DNA from: Rickettsiales bacterium
GTDB taxonomy: Bacteria > Bacteroidota > Bacteroidia > Cytophagales > Cyclobacteriaceae
Direction of reading: 5' to 3'
Length of the DNA: 43,614 nt
Assembly: GCA_002729235.1 (NCBI GenBank)
Contig: PBTY01000059.1
Coordinates: forward strand, 8,908-52,521
The notes beneath the pieces were generated by a model, which searched no databases, had not been told where the DNA came from, and was given only the letters and a program-made list of their open reading frames with translations. Every line of letters starts with the position of its first letter. Position 1 is the stretch's first letter. Positions 1 to 7,949 of the stretch are shown here, in pieces. Made by a program: the position numbers and the translations under genes.

Positions 1-11
1 CTGATCTCGGT

Positions 12-1331
12 TTATCTCATTAAGTTGGAAAGCGCTTTTGCTCCTCCCATTTTATTCATCGTTTTCATCATCTTTCTCATTTGCTCAAATTGCTTAAGCA
101 ACTGATTCACCTGATTGACACTAGTACCACTGCCTTTAGCAATTCTTTGTCTACGAGTTCCATTGATTATATCTGGATTTTCTCTTTCCTTAGGGGTCAT
201 CGATTTAATGATTGCCTCAATTGGCTTTAAAGAATCATCATCAATATCAATATCTTTGATAGCCTTACCTACTCCCGGGATCATTCCCATCAAGTCTTTC
301 AGGTTACCCATTTTCTTAATCTGCTCCATTTGAGATAAGAAATCATCAAAACCGAATTGATTTTTCTTGATTTTCTTATTGATTCTACGAGCCTCATCCT
401 GATCAAATGTTTGTTGTGCTTTCTCTACAAGGGAAATCACGTCACCCATTCCAAGAATCCTATTGGCCATCCTATCTGGGTGGAAAAGATCGATAGCATC
501 CATCTTTTCACCTGTACTGATGTATTTAATAGGTTTGGTTACTTCCTTTCTAATTGATAAAGCTGCTCCACCACGGGTATCACCATCCAATTTAGTCAGC
601 ACTACTCCATCAAAATTCAAACGCTCGTTGAACGCAGCTGCCGTATTGACTGCATCCTGACCAGTCATTGAATCCACAACAAAAAGAGTCTCAGATGGGT
701 CAATTGCTTTCTTAATGGCTGCAATTTCCTCCATCATCTTCTCATCAACAGCCAAACGACCTGCTGTATCTATTATTAATGATTTCTTACCTTTCTCTTT
801 GGCGTATTTTACGGCATTCTTCGCAATCTTAACAGGATCTTTTTCATCTACCTCCGTGTAAACCTCTACACCTATTTGCTCTCCTAATACCTTCAACTGA
901 TCAATAGCCGCTGGACGATAAACATCACATGCCGCCAGAAGTACTGTTCTACCCTGCTTTTTTAAAAGATTCGCCAACTTCCCACTGAAAGTTGTTTTAC
1001 CAGAACCTTGTAGACCGGATATGAGTATCGTATTAGGATTACCTGTAAGGTCGATGGGTACATTGGTCTCCCCCATCAAAATTGTCAACTCTTCAGCAAC
1101 AATTTTGGTCAATAATTGACCAGGAGACACAGCGATCAATACATCTCTTCCTAGTGCCTTCTCCTTGATAGAATCTGTGACTTCTTTAGCAACTTTATAG
1201 TTAACATCGGCATCAATAAGTGCTCTACGAATCTCTTTTACCGTTGAGGCAACATTAATTTCCGTGATACTTCCCTGACCTTTTAAGGTCTTAAACGCGC
1301 GATCTAACTTTACACTAAGATTGTCAAACAT
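12..1331 (-). CDS. ffh: Signal recognition particle GTPase Ffh
   Basis: Protein component of the signal recognition particle, which binds signal sequences on nascent chains and delivers ribosomes to FtsY at the membrane. The 439-residue length is usual for Ffh. An N-terminal helical bundle (about 1-90) is followed by the SRP GTPase domain with P-loop GLQGSGKT at 106-113, the DTAGRL motif and the TKLDGD guanine-specificity motif. The C-terminal part (about 300-439) is the Met-rich M domain that binds 4.5S RNA and signal peptides, with many Met residues near the end (for example MRKMMKTMNKMGG). The ATG at 1331 lies about 20 bases behind a TAnnTTTGY promoter box. The gene is monocistronic as far as the window shows. 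Family assignment is certain. Confidence 0.98.
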   Translation of the reverse strand: MFDNLSVKLDRAFKTLKGQGSITEINVASTVKEIRRALIDADVNYKVAKEVTDSIKEKALGRDVLIAVSPGQLLTKIVAEELTILMGETNVPIDLTGNPNTILISGLQGSGKTTFSGKLANLLKKQGRTVLLAACDVYRPAAIDQLKVLGEQIGVEVYTEVDEKDPVKIAKNAVKYAKEKGKKSLIIDTAGRLAVDEKMMEEIAAIKKAIDPSETLFVVDSMTGQDAVNTAAAFNERLNFDGVVLTKLDGDTRGGAALSIRKEVTKPIKYISTGEKMDAIDLFHPDRMANRILGMGDVISLVEKAQQTFDQDEARRINKKIKKNQFGFDDFLSQMEQIKKMGNLKDLMGMIPGVGKAIKDIDIDDDSLKPIEAIIKSMTPKERENPDIINGTRRQRIAKGSGTSVNQVNQLLKQFEQMRKMMKTMNKMGGAKALSNLMR

Positions 1332-1352
1332 GAACTCTAATTTTTAATTCCT

Positions 1353-1361
1353 GCAAAACTA
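1353..1361 (-). promoter_or_regulatory. Predicted ffh promoter -7 box
   Basis: On the minus strand this reads TAGTTTTGC, a full match to the Bacteroidota -7 consensus TAnnTTTGY. It gives a leader of roughly 15 nt before the ffh ATG. No convincing -33 TTTG is seen upstream, so the call rests on the -7 box and its position. Confidence 0.5.
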
Positions 1362-1492
1362 ATAAACATTGCTTTACTGTAACCTATTTAAAATAAAACA
1401 GTATTATACATAAAGCAGTACCTTGTATTACATAATAACCTTAAACGAGTAATTATGTTGCAAGATTATTCAGAGCATCAAACTAAATCAAA

Positions 1493-1960
1493 ATGAAAAA
1501 GGCACTATTAATTCTAATCGCAGGCGTTATTACCCTATCTAGCTTTGGCCAGAACAAAGTGAAAGAGAAAGATATCACTGATAAAACGTGGAAACTCGTA
1601 ATCAATATTGATGAGGAGCTCGATGAAGCTAAGAAAGAGGCTGAAGAGGAAGATTCTTTTCTTGCAGAAGTAATCGTCAACTCAGTTTCTGGAATGGTAT
1701 CAGGGATATTAAATGAGTTGGAAATCTATATGGAGTTCCGAGCTAATGGAGAAGTGAAAGTGACTGTAGAAGCATTTGGAGAAAGAGAAGTCGAATACTC
1801 AGAATGGTCCATTGATAGTCGAGGAAGGCTCAGAATATCAGATACTGATAGATTTCAAACTGATGACGATGATTATTGGTTGATGGAAGACGGTGTTTTG
1901 GTTTCATTTGAGGACGATGGAGAGCTCAATGAAAATGTCTACCTAGTACATATTGAATAA
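1493..1960 (+). CDS. Secreted acidic protein, lipocalin-like
   Basis: A 155-residue protein with a clear signal peptide (MKKALLILIAGVITLSSFGQ) and probable cleavage around residue 20, so it should be periplasmic or exported. The mature part starts with a W-containing strand (DKTWKLVIN), then a very acidic Asp/Glu-rich stretch (about 39-52), then alternating polar/hydrophobic strands (FRANGEVKVTVEAF, SRGRLRISD). This pattern recalls the small lipocalin-like or DUF4488-type beta-barrel proteins of Bacteroidota, but no catalytic motif is visible and the family is not certain. It is a lone gene, divergent from ffh. A weak hairpin (AATACC at 1962-1967 with GGTATT at 1976-1981) follows the stop. 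Confidence 0.75.
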   Translation: MKKALLILIAGVITLSSFGQNKVKEKDITDKTWKLVINIDEELDEAKKEAEEEDSFLAEVIVNSVSGMVSGILNELEIYMEFRANGEVKVTVEAFGEREVEYSEWSIDSRGRLRISDTDRFQTDDDDYWLMEDGVLVSFEDDGELNENVYLVHIE

Positions 1961-1991
1961 AAATACCACTTATAGGGTATTGATAAATTAA

Positions 1992-2068
1992 CAAATCCTG
2001 ATTTTATTTGTAAAATCAATGATTATTTAAGTAAAATATTTGTAATTTTACAACGAAATCAGGATTTG
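1992..2068. repeat. Long inverted repeat before a small ORF
   Basis: CAAATCCTGATTT (1992-2004) is perfectly complementary to AAATCAGGATTTG (2056-2068). A second inner pair, TTGTAAAAT (2008-2016) with ATTTTACAA (2045-2053), extends it to about 22 paired bases around an AT-rich loop of about 28 nt. The right arm ends two bases before the ATG of the 51-residue ORF, so in RNA it could mask that start. It could also be a regulator operator or a terminator for the upstream gene. Function is inferred only from position. Confidence 0.7.
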
Positions 2069-2070
2069 AT

Positions 2071-2226
2071 ATGAACAACAAAAAAGTAATCAAATTACTT
2101 TCGTCATTAACCGCCTACTTCCTGTTAATGTTCGGACTTGGATGTGACCAAAAGATCTTCAATGAATTATTCGAGCTCCAGAATAATCTGATCTCTACCA
2201 TCTCTTTCGTATTCCCTATTTTATAA
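2071..2226 (+). CDS. Small hydrophobic protein (51 aa)
   Basis: A short ORF encoding 51 residues, beginning MNNKKVIKLLSSLTAYFLLM and running through GLGCDQKIFNELFELQNN to a hydrophobic tail ending SFVFPIL. The N-terminal positively charged segment plus hydrophobic run looks like a signal anchor or signal peptide. The single Cys follows GLG, a poor but possible lipobox. It sits immediately behind a 22-bp stem-loop and its last 11 bases overlap the 3' end of the convergent MazG-like gene. I do not recognise the family. Support comes from the plausible membrane-targeting N-terminus and from filling an otherwise empty gap, so a chance ORF remains possible. Confidence 0.45.
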   Translation: MNNKKVIKLLSSLTAYFLLMFGLGCDQKIFNELFELQNNLISTISFVFPIL

Positions 2227-2683
2227 GCGATTTTAAATCTGCCGGAGAGTAGTTAATAGACTTTAGTGTCTTGTTATCACCTTTTCTGTATACAAGAAAC
2301 TTACCATCTTCTTCTAGGTAATACGCTTCTGTATCCTTAGTGTTCTTGTAATGTTCGACAGTAGCTTGAGCTTCTTCTTCTGTTTCACAAGCTTTGCTCA
2401 TGTTTGATCTTTGAACTTCATTGAAAAGCTCTACAAATTTCTCTCCTAGTCCAAACTCCAACACCGCACCAGACAGTACATACTGAATGTCACAAAGAGC
2501 ATCCGCAACCTCCACCAAATCATTGTCTTTGATTGCCTGCTCCAACTCCTTCAACTCCTCAGCAATTAAGGAAACCCTTAATTCGCATCTTTCCTTTGCA
2601 GGGATTGCAGGACTTGCCACAATTGGGTGTTTAAATACTTTATGAAACTCTGCTACTTGATTAAGTGAATCGATTTTATCCAT
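2216..2683 (-). CDS. MazG-like nucleotide pyrophosphohydrolase
   Basis: Member of the all-alpha NTP pyrophosphohydrolase superfamily (HisE/MazG type), which hydrolyses NTPs or phosphoribosyl-ATP to the monophosphate and pyrophosphate. The metal-binding pattern is visible as EELKELE followed by EVADALCD, that is EExxE then ExxD. A Bacteroidota-type C-terminal extension (YRKGDNKTLKSINYSPADL) follows the helical core. I prefer the Met at 2683 because it starts MDKIDSLNQVAEFHKVF, as family members do, and gives an 8-base overlap (ATGGATAA) with the upstream MetS gene, suggesting translational coupling. An ATG at 2698 would add five residues. It is the last gene of the OPT/NSS transport operon. 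The exact substrate cannot be read from sequence. Confidence 0.85.
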   Translation of the reverse strand: MDKIDSLNQVAEFHKVFKHPIVASPAIPAKERCELRVSLIAEELKELEQAIKDNDLVEVADALCDIQYVLSGAVLEFGLGEKFVELFNEVQRSNMSKACETEEEAQATVEHYKNTKDTEAYYLEEDGKFLVYRKGDNKTLKSINYSPADLKSLIK

Positions 2684-2786
2684 TTTTTGTTTTTTCATTT
2701 TTCATCGCTAACAATAGAAAATAGACAAATCCACCTAAAATCACCGATACGGTAACAATCATGCTAATTATGGAACTTATACTCAT
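2676..2786 (-). CDS. MetS-family NSS transporter small subunit
   Basis: A 36-residue ORF: MSISSIISMIVTVSVILGGF, then VYFLLLAMKNEKTKNG. It has one transmembrane helix with the N-terminal MSxSxIIxM pattern, a central GG, and a basic/polar tail, as in the small MetS subunit that accompanies NSS-type methionine/alanine importers (MetPS, first described in Corynebacterium). The ATG lies 2 bases after the NSS transporter stop, and its stop overlaps the next gene, so all are co-translated. It is below the size most gene callers report. Small size limits certainty, but sequence pattern and position agree. Confidence 0.8.
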   Translation of the reverse strand: MSISSIISMIVTVSVILGGFVYFLLLAMKNEKTKNG

Positions 2787-2788
2787 GT

Positions 2789-4294
2789 CTAATCTATGTT
2801 AGTACAAAATCTTCTATACAACCATTTATTTAATAGCAATCCCAATAAAATTACCGCACCCCACTGAGTGGTTATTGTGGCATTGCTGTACACATCCAAC
2901 CAATTCCACTGTCCATTCTTAAACCAAGGGTCAGCGCTATATCCCTGACTCATCCACCAATAGATTAATAACACAGCCATGGCTATATTGATATAAATGG
3001 CGTACTGAAAATATCGATTGCTCAATTTAAAATCAGAATCCACATCGATTAATTCTGATTTGAATTTAACCGGACCATACACAGCAGTAGCAATGGCAAT
3101 AAACAAACCACTCACAATTAGCCCTAAACCCCAAACCCAATCTTGATTCGAAAAGAAATCCAAACTAAATGCACTTGGAAACCCAAACACTACAAACACA
3201 ATCAACATCAGAGCCAAAACCATTTGCTTACCCATCTCGAGATTTACAACGTTGGTCTTGAACAGTTCGAGCATTGGTAAGAATGAACTAAATGCTGCTA
3301 ATGTAAGTGCCAGGAAAAATAGCACCGACATAAAACCTCCTCCAGGAATCGTCGCAAACAATTTTGGTATAATCGTGAATGTGAGTGCCTGGCTACCTGA
3401 TTGTAAATGAGCCACTGCTTCTTGTTCGGACGCCGCTAAAGCAAATACTGCAGGAAGTATTGCAACACCTGCAAGTATGGAAGCAGTATTGTTTCCAAAT
3501 GCTCCAATAAACGTATTTAGAGTAACATCTTCCTTGGATCTGGTATAAGACGAGATTGTTATCATCAATCCCCATCCTGCGCCGGTTGACCAGGCTGATT
3601 GAGACAATGCTTCTATCCATATGGTGGGATTGCTAAAATCTGACCAACGAATAGCAAACATATAATCGAGTCCTTTGATGCCGTTATCCATAGACAATGC
3701 AGCTACCGCCACAATAACCAGCAAAACAAATAAACTTGGTATGAGTATACGGTTCGCTGCTTCTAAGCCTTTTTTAACACCTCTGCTCACTACAAAAACG
3801 CCTAACACAACTACCATCACATAGATAGTTACTGTTTTCCAGCTTTCATTGGCAAGTGAATCCCATTGCTCGGTTAAGTAATTTTGATTCTCAGCGATCC
3901 GATCCAGAAGGGTAATATCATTTAACAAACTGTTGTAAAGGTTAGAAATCGCAATGCCTAGATATTCAATTGACCAGGCAGTGACTACAGAATAGTAAAA
4001 AGCGATCCCGAGTGTACAAACAGTAATAAAAAAACCCATCCAGGACATTTTTGGCCCAGCAAGTTGACCAAATGACCCTATAACTCCTCTTTTGAACTTT
4101 TTACCTATGGAGAATTCGGCAAGTAATAGTGGAATGGACCAAACAAAAAGAAATAAGATCCAAAGTGCCAGGAAACTACCTCCATACTGACCAGCTAATC
4201 GAGGAAATCTCCAAAGATTTCCTGCGCCGATAGCCATGCCAAGGGAGGCCAGTATGATACCCCACCGATTACTAAACTCTTCGCCTTTGGACAT
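2789..4294 (-). CDS. Sodium-dependent NSS/SNF-family transporter
   Basis: Neurotransmitter:sodium symporter family (LeuT fold), importing an amino acid or related solute with Na+. The N-terminus has the TM1 signature GMAIGAGNLWRFPRLAGQYGGSFL with the unwound-helix AIGAGNLWRFP. About 12 membrane helices follow, and TM6/TM8 regions are visible as SAWSTGAGWGLMITISSYTR and ASILAGVAILPAVFALA. The start chosen is the Met of MSKGEEFSNRWG at 4294, one base after the OPT stop codon; an upstream start at 4318 would overlap OPT. The downstream MetS-like small subunit argues for the MetPS subtype, and neutral amino acids such as methionine or alanine are a reasonable but unproven substrate guess. Confidence 0.93.
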   Translation of the reverse strand: MSKGEEFSNRWGIILASLGMAIGAGNLWRFPRLAGQYGGSFLALWILFLFVWSIPLLLAEFSIGKKFKRGVIGSFGQLAGPKMSWMGFFITVCTLGIAFYYSVVTAWSIEYLGIAISNLYNSLLNDITLLDRIAENQNYLTEQWDSLANESWKTVTIYVMVVVLGVFVVSRGVKKGLEAANRILIPSLFVLLVIVAVAALSMDNGIKGLDYMFAIRWSDFSNPTIWIEALSQSAWSTGAGWGLMITISSYTRSKEDVTLNTFIGAFGNNTASILAGVAILPAVFALAASEQEAVAHLQSGSQALTFTIIPKLFATIPGGGFMSVLFFLALTLAAFSSFLPMLELFKTNVVNLEMGKQMVLALMLIVFVVFGFPSAFSLDFFSNQDWVWGLGLIVSGLFIAIATAVYGPVKFKSELIDVDSDFKLSNRYFQYAIYINIAMAVLLIYWWMSQGYSADPWFKNGQWNWLDVYSNATITTQWGAVILLGLLLNKWLYRRFCTNID

Positions 4295-4295
4295 C

Positions 4296-6269
4296 TTAGT
4301 TCTTAGACACTTTAACAACCGAGCGATACAAGAATATGAGAATCAAAATCAATAATCCTAAACCTAAATAGCTACCACCTATAGGGTCCTCAAACAGTGA
4401 TAAATTCGTCTGGAAACCAGCCACCATTATGGCTATAAAAATTCCCATCAAAGCTTCGCCAGTAATCAGACCAGAAGCAATCAATAATCCTGCGTTTGAT
4501 GCAGAGTCCTTCTTTTCTTTTGCAATGCTATTCTTTTTGAAACTTCTTTCAAGCAAATACGCAATCACCCCTCCAACAAAGATGGATGAATCTAATTCAA
4601 ATGGTAAGTACAACCCCACTGCTACTGCAAGAACAGGCATTCTGAAGTTACTATTAATCTTTTTCAAGTACTGATCTGTAGCAATTATTACTGCTCCGAT
4701 ACCTGCTCCAATCCCAATGATTCCCCATGGAAGCTTACCGCCAAAAATCCCAGTTGCCACACTCATCATCAAAGTCGCTTGTGGAGCAGCAAGCGGATCA
4801 GGATGTTCTGCTGTTGGGTTACCTATACCTCGTGATTCTAGAAGAATATCCAACACTGGAGCGATTAATAGTGCTCCAGCAATCACTCCGACAATTTGCA
4901 TAATCTGCTGATTCCTAGGTGTAGCCCCTAAAACATGTCCTGCTTTTAAGTCTTGCATGTTGTCACCAGCTATCGCAGCGGCACATGCCACTACTGCACC
5001 AACCAAAATAGCACCAGCGGCACCTCTTCCAGGATCAGATGTACCCATCAATAACAATAATAACAATGCAGTACTCAAAATGGTCGCAATGGTTACACCG
5101 GAAATAGGGTTATTAGAGCTTCCTACGAGACCAGCCATGTATCCTGCCACCGCTGAAAACAAGAAACCAGCAATGACCATCATCACGGCCATTAGTAGTG
5201 TAACAGGAACCTGTTGAATGATCGTTAGGTAAATGAAAAATATTGGGATAACCAAGATTCCTATTCCGATGAGTACCCAGGACATTGGGGTATCTAATTC
5301 CGTTCTCAATGTTTCTGACGCCCTTTGAGCTCCTGCCTTAAAAGCCTTTACACCAGAGCTGAAGGCGGTTCCTAAAGCTGATCGAAGACTTATCAATGCC
5401 CACAGTCCACCAATAACCATGGCTCCTACACCCAGATATCTCATTTTTGCACTCCACAATGCACCTCCCAATGCCTCAGGAGTTACCCCTTCAGCACTAG
5501 CAAACTTACCTGCCTCAACCAACTCAGCTACAGCTCCATCAAAGCCATTCATTCCTACAAACGCAGGTATAGCAATCCACCAGGTAATCACTCCACCCAT
5601 AAAAACTAGCGTAGATACGTTCAACCCTACGATATAACCAACTGCCACTAGTGCTGGAGATAAATTCAAACTGAAATAGAGATAAATCTTTTGGTTTAGA
5701 ACAGCAGCTTTTTCGAATAAGCCATCCCACAATTTCAATGCCTCATTTCCTAATTTGAATACACCACCTATAAGCCCTCCATAAATCAGGTATTTCACCG
5801 ATTTACCACCAGTCTGGCCTGTTTTTAATACTTCCGCGGTTGCTACACCTTCTGGAAACATCAATTTCTCTTTTACAATAAGAGCCTTTCGAAGTGGAAT
5901 CGTAAACAACACCCCAAGAACACCACCACTTATCGAAATAAGCGTCGTTTCGAAATAATTGAAGTGTTGCCAGTAACCCATAATCACCAAAGCTGGAATG
6001 GTAAATATGACTCCAGCAGCCAATGATTCACCAGCCGAGGCTGCTGTTTGCACCATGTTGTTTTCAAGCACATTAGAATTCTTGAAAGCCTTCAAGATTG
6101 CCATTGAAATAACTGCAGCTGGGATGGAAGCTGAAACAGTTAATCCAGAGAAAAGGCCAAAATAGGCATTGGCTGCACCAAGAACCACTGATAGTACTGC
6201 TCCAAGAATAATAGACCTGAATGTCAATTCATTTAGCCTGGTTTCTGGGCTGATGTATGGTTTATCCAT
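4296..6269 (-). CDS. OPT-family oligopeptide transporter
   Basis: A 657-residue polytopic inner-membrane protein of the oligopeptide transporter (OPT) family, which moves small peptides or metal-siderophore-type complexes with protons. Typical features are the early SARLFSGLT-like stretch (YFGLFSGLTVSASIPAAVISMAI), the PLRKALIVKEKLMFPEGVATAE motif characteristic of prokaryotic OPTs, the NNPISGVTIAT segment and the GDNMQDLKAGHVLGATPRNQ motif. About 14-16 hydrophobic helices are visible. It is the first gene of a minus-strand operon with the NSS transporter (1-base gap), MetS and MazG-like genes. This suggests a peptide/amino-acid uptake unit. No promoter of the Bacteroidota type is obvious in the gap before the start. 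Confidence 0.93.
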   Translation of the reverse strand: MDKPYISPETRLNELTFRSIILGAVLSVVLGAANAYFGLFSGLTVSASIPAAVISMAILKAFKNSNVLENNMVQTAASAGESLAAGVIFTIPALVIMGYWQHFNYFETTLISISGGVLGVLFTIPLRKALIVKEKLMFPEGVATAEVLKTGQTGGKSVKYLIYGGLIGGVFKLGNEALKLWDGLFEKAAVLNQKIYLYFSLNLSPALVAVGYIVGLNVSTLVFMGGVITWWIAIPAFVGMNGFDGAVAELVEAGKFASAEGVTPEALGGALWSAKMRYLGVGAMVIGGLWALISLRSALGTAFSSGVKAFKAGAQRASETLRTELDTPMSWVLIGIGILVIPIFFIYLTIIQQVPVTLLMAVMMVIAGFLFSAVAGYMAGLVGSSNNPISGVTIATILSTALLLLLLMGTSDPGRGAAGAILVGAVVACAAAIAGDNMQDLKAGHVLGATPRNQQIMQIVGVIAGALLIAPVLDILLESRGIGNPTAEHPDPLAAPQATLMMSVATGIFGGKLPWGIIGIGAGIGAVIIATDQYLKKINSNFRMPVLAVAVGLYLPFELDSSIFVGGVIAYLLERSFKKNSIAKEKKDSASNAGLLIASGLITGEALMGIFIAIMVAGFQTNLSLFEDPIGGSYLGLGLLILILIFLYRSVVKVSKN

Positions 6270-6330
6270 AGGTTAGTTACGTTGAAATATTTGAATTTTT
6301 GGAATCCGACAAAAATGTCAATTAATAGGC

Positions 6331-6370
6331 TAAAAAAAAAGGAGCTGCCATTTTAGATGACAACTCCTTT
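6331..6370 (-). terminator. Rho-independent terminator of the carbonic anhydrase operon
   Basis: Reading the minus strand, AAAGGAGTTG pairs with CAGCTCCTTT (one G-T wobble) around a 13-nt loop, followed at once by a run of T. It lies just beyond the carbonic anhydrase stop codon and before the next minus-strand gene (OPT), separating the two operons. Confidence 0.85.
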
Positions 6371-6388
6371 CTTTGAAATAAGGCTTTT

Positions 6389-6961
6389 CTACATAAACTC
6401 CACCTCTCCATTGGATAACTTGTAATATGCTGGTACAATTTGCACACCTAAATCCTGTACTCTCTTAGAAATATAAGGATCCTTCGCTGCTAACTGCTCA
6501 GCTTCCAACTTTGCATTCATTTTAACCGAATTGGTTAATAAATCGCCCTCCATACTTTTCGCCCTTTCAACTGCAGGCTTAATATGCTCAACAAGATAAC
6601 TCATATGCCCCCCTGGATCATTCTCTCCTAAAGTAGCACTTACGGCACCACATTTCTCATGCCCTAGCACCACAATCAGTCTGCATCCCAGATTCTCGAC
6701 TGCATATTCAATACTTCCAATCACCCGATCTCCTGCAATATTTCCGGCTACACGCAACACAAATAAGTCGCCCATACCCTGATCAAAGACACATTCTGGA
6801 ACAACCCTTGAATCTGCACAACTTAAAACAACTGCAAATGGATTCTGTCCTTCGTTCAATTCATCTCGTCTTACAGCATTCATATTGGGGTGTGTAAGGT
6901 TGCCACTTACATAGCGCGCATTACCTTCCTTGAGCTTGTCAAGAGCTTCTTTTGGGGTCAT
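6389..6961 (-). CDS. Beta-class carbonic anhydrase
   Basis: Cytoplasmic zinc enzyme interconverting CO2 and bicarbonate. The zinc ligands are all present: Cys48 and the Asp50-Arg52 dyad in SCADSRVVPE, then His101 and Cys104 in GHEKCGAV. Other family hallmarks are RVAGNIAGDRVIGSIEYAVENLG and the length of 190 residues. The gene follows DUF4097 by 15 bases on the same strand and is followed by a strong terminator, so it probably ends the operon with the S41 protease and DUF4097. No signal peptide is seen. Confidence 0.96.
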   Translation of the reverse strand: MTPKEALDKLKEGNARYVSGNLTHPNMNAVRRDELNEGQNPFAVVLSCADSRVVPECVFDQGMGDLFVLRVAGNIAGDRVIGSIEYAVENLGCRLIVVLGHEKCGAVSATLGENDPGGHMSYLVEHIKPAVERAKSMEGDLLTNSVKMNAKLEAEQLAAKDPYISKRVQDLGVQIVPAYYKLSNGEVEFM

Positions 6962-6976
6962 TAAATATCAAGTAGT

Positions 6977-7900
6977 TTAATTTGTGTATGTCTGGTCTCC
7001 ACTAGTGCTTATTCCGGTAACCAATATATCTCCTCTTCTAATGACTAGATGGTCTTCTCCGTCCAACCTACCAACTTCCAAATCCCCTGAGGTAGCTCTT
7101 AAATCAAAACCAACCTCATCTAGATCGTTTTTAAGCTCCATATAAATGTTACCCGAAGTAGATTTAAACCTGGAATCTTGAGTTAATAAAATGTATTCAC
7201 CTTGAATATCTCCAGAGGTAGAGGTGGCATTGATTCGCCCGGAAACATCGTCAAAATCCATATCACCACTAGTAGAAGTTACGTCCAAATCGCCATTCAG
7301 TTTAGCAATTTCAATATCTCCTGAGGTTGCCTGTGTCTTCAAGTCGCCAGTAATATCGAAATACTCCTGATCTCCACTGGTTGATCTCATCGATACATTA
7401 CCATTGATCATCCTGAGAGTGACGTCTCCACTGGTCGTTGACAACCTAACATCTGCATTTACTTCCTTCATCATTACGTCACCACTAGTTGCTCCAACCT
7501 GTAATTCTTTCGCCTCAAATCCAGAGATTCTGATATCACCAGATGAATTCTCAATTGTTAACTCTGTTCCTGAAGGCACTTCCAAATCGATTTTTGCAAT
7601 ATCAATATCATTCCATCCCCAGTTGCGGTCTTTCTTTCGTTCCACTTTGAAAACCACATCATCACCAGATTGTATAACGGCAATAACATAATCCCCCTGG
7701 TCTCCCTTGCCTTTAATCAGACCATCAAATACCAGGCGATCCTTTTGAACAACCGTGATATCACAAAAAGTTCCTATGACTTTTACGGAATTAATTCTAT
7801 CGGCTTCAAAATGTTTCTCAGCCAGAACTGTTTGTGCGAAAAGAGTAGTACTTCCGAGTAGTAGAAGTAAAAAGGAAAGGATTTGACGAGTCGATTTCAT
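6977..7900 (-). CDS. Secreted DUF4097-type beta-repeat protein
   Basis: A 307-residue exported protein with signal peptide (MKSTRQILSFLLLLLGSTTL, cleavage after LFAQ). The rest is a beta-solenoid built from about ten repeats of 18-22 residues centred on S/T-S-G-D (ENSSGDIRI, GATSGDVMM, STTSGDVTL, RSTSGDQEY, QATSGDIEI and so on), the pattern of the DUF4097/YvlB-like putative adhesin family. Molecular role is unknown for the family. The open frame extends upstream into the 3' end of the protease gene, but the start at 7900 is required to place the signal peptide first. That ATG lies in the loop of a perfect 14-bp inverted repeat. It is flanked by the S41 protease and the carbonic anhydrase gene in one apparent operon. 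Confidence 0.88.
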   Translation of the reverse strand: MKSTRQILSFLLLLLGSTTLFAQTVLAEKHFEADRINSVKVIGTFCDITVVQKDRLVFDGLIKGKGDQGDYVIAVIQSGDDVVFKVERKKDRNWGWNDIDIAKIDLEVPSGTELTIENSSGDIRISGFEAKELQVGATSGDVMMKEVNADVRLSTTSGDVTLRMINGNVSMRSTSGDQEYFDITGDLKTQATSGDIEIAKLNGDLDVTSTSGDMDFDDVSGRINATSTSGDIQGEYILLTQDSRFKSTSGNIYMELKNDLDEVGFDLRATSGDLEVGRLDGEDHLVIRRGDILVTGISTSGDQTYTN

Positions 7901-7939
7901 AATAGTCTTTTTTAATAAAGATGCTATCGACTCGTCAAA
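7882..7939. repeat. Perfect 14-bp inverted repeat around a start codon
   Basis: TTTGACGAGTCGAT at 7882-7895 and its exact complement ATCGACTCGTCAAA at 7926-7939 enclose a 30-nt loop containing the ribosome-binding region and ATG (7898-7900) of the DUF4097 gene. One arm is inside codons 2-7 of that gene and the other is in the gap after the protease gene. In mRNA it would present the start codon in a loop, so a role in translation control or mRNA processing is plausible. Confidence 0.75.
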
Positions 7940-7949
7940 GGTTGCATTA

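Noticed and set aside
1962-1981. Weak hairpin AATACC/GGTATT as terminator
   Set aside because: Six-bp stem and no T-run; too weak to call.
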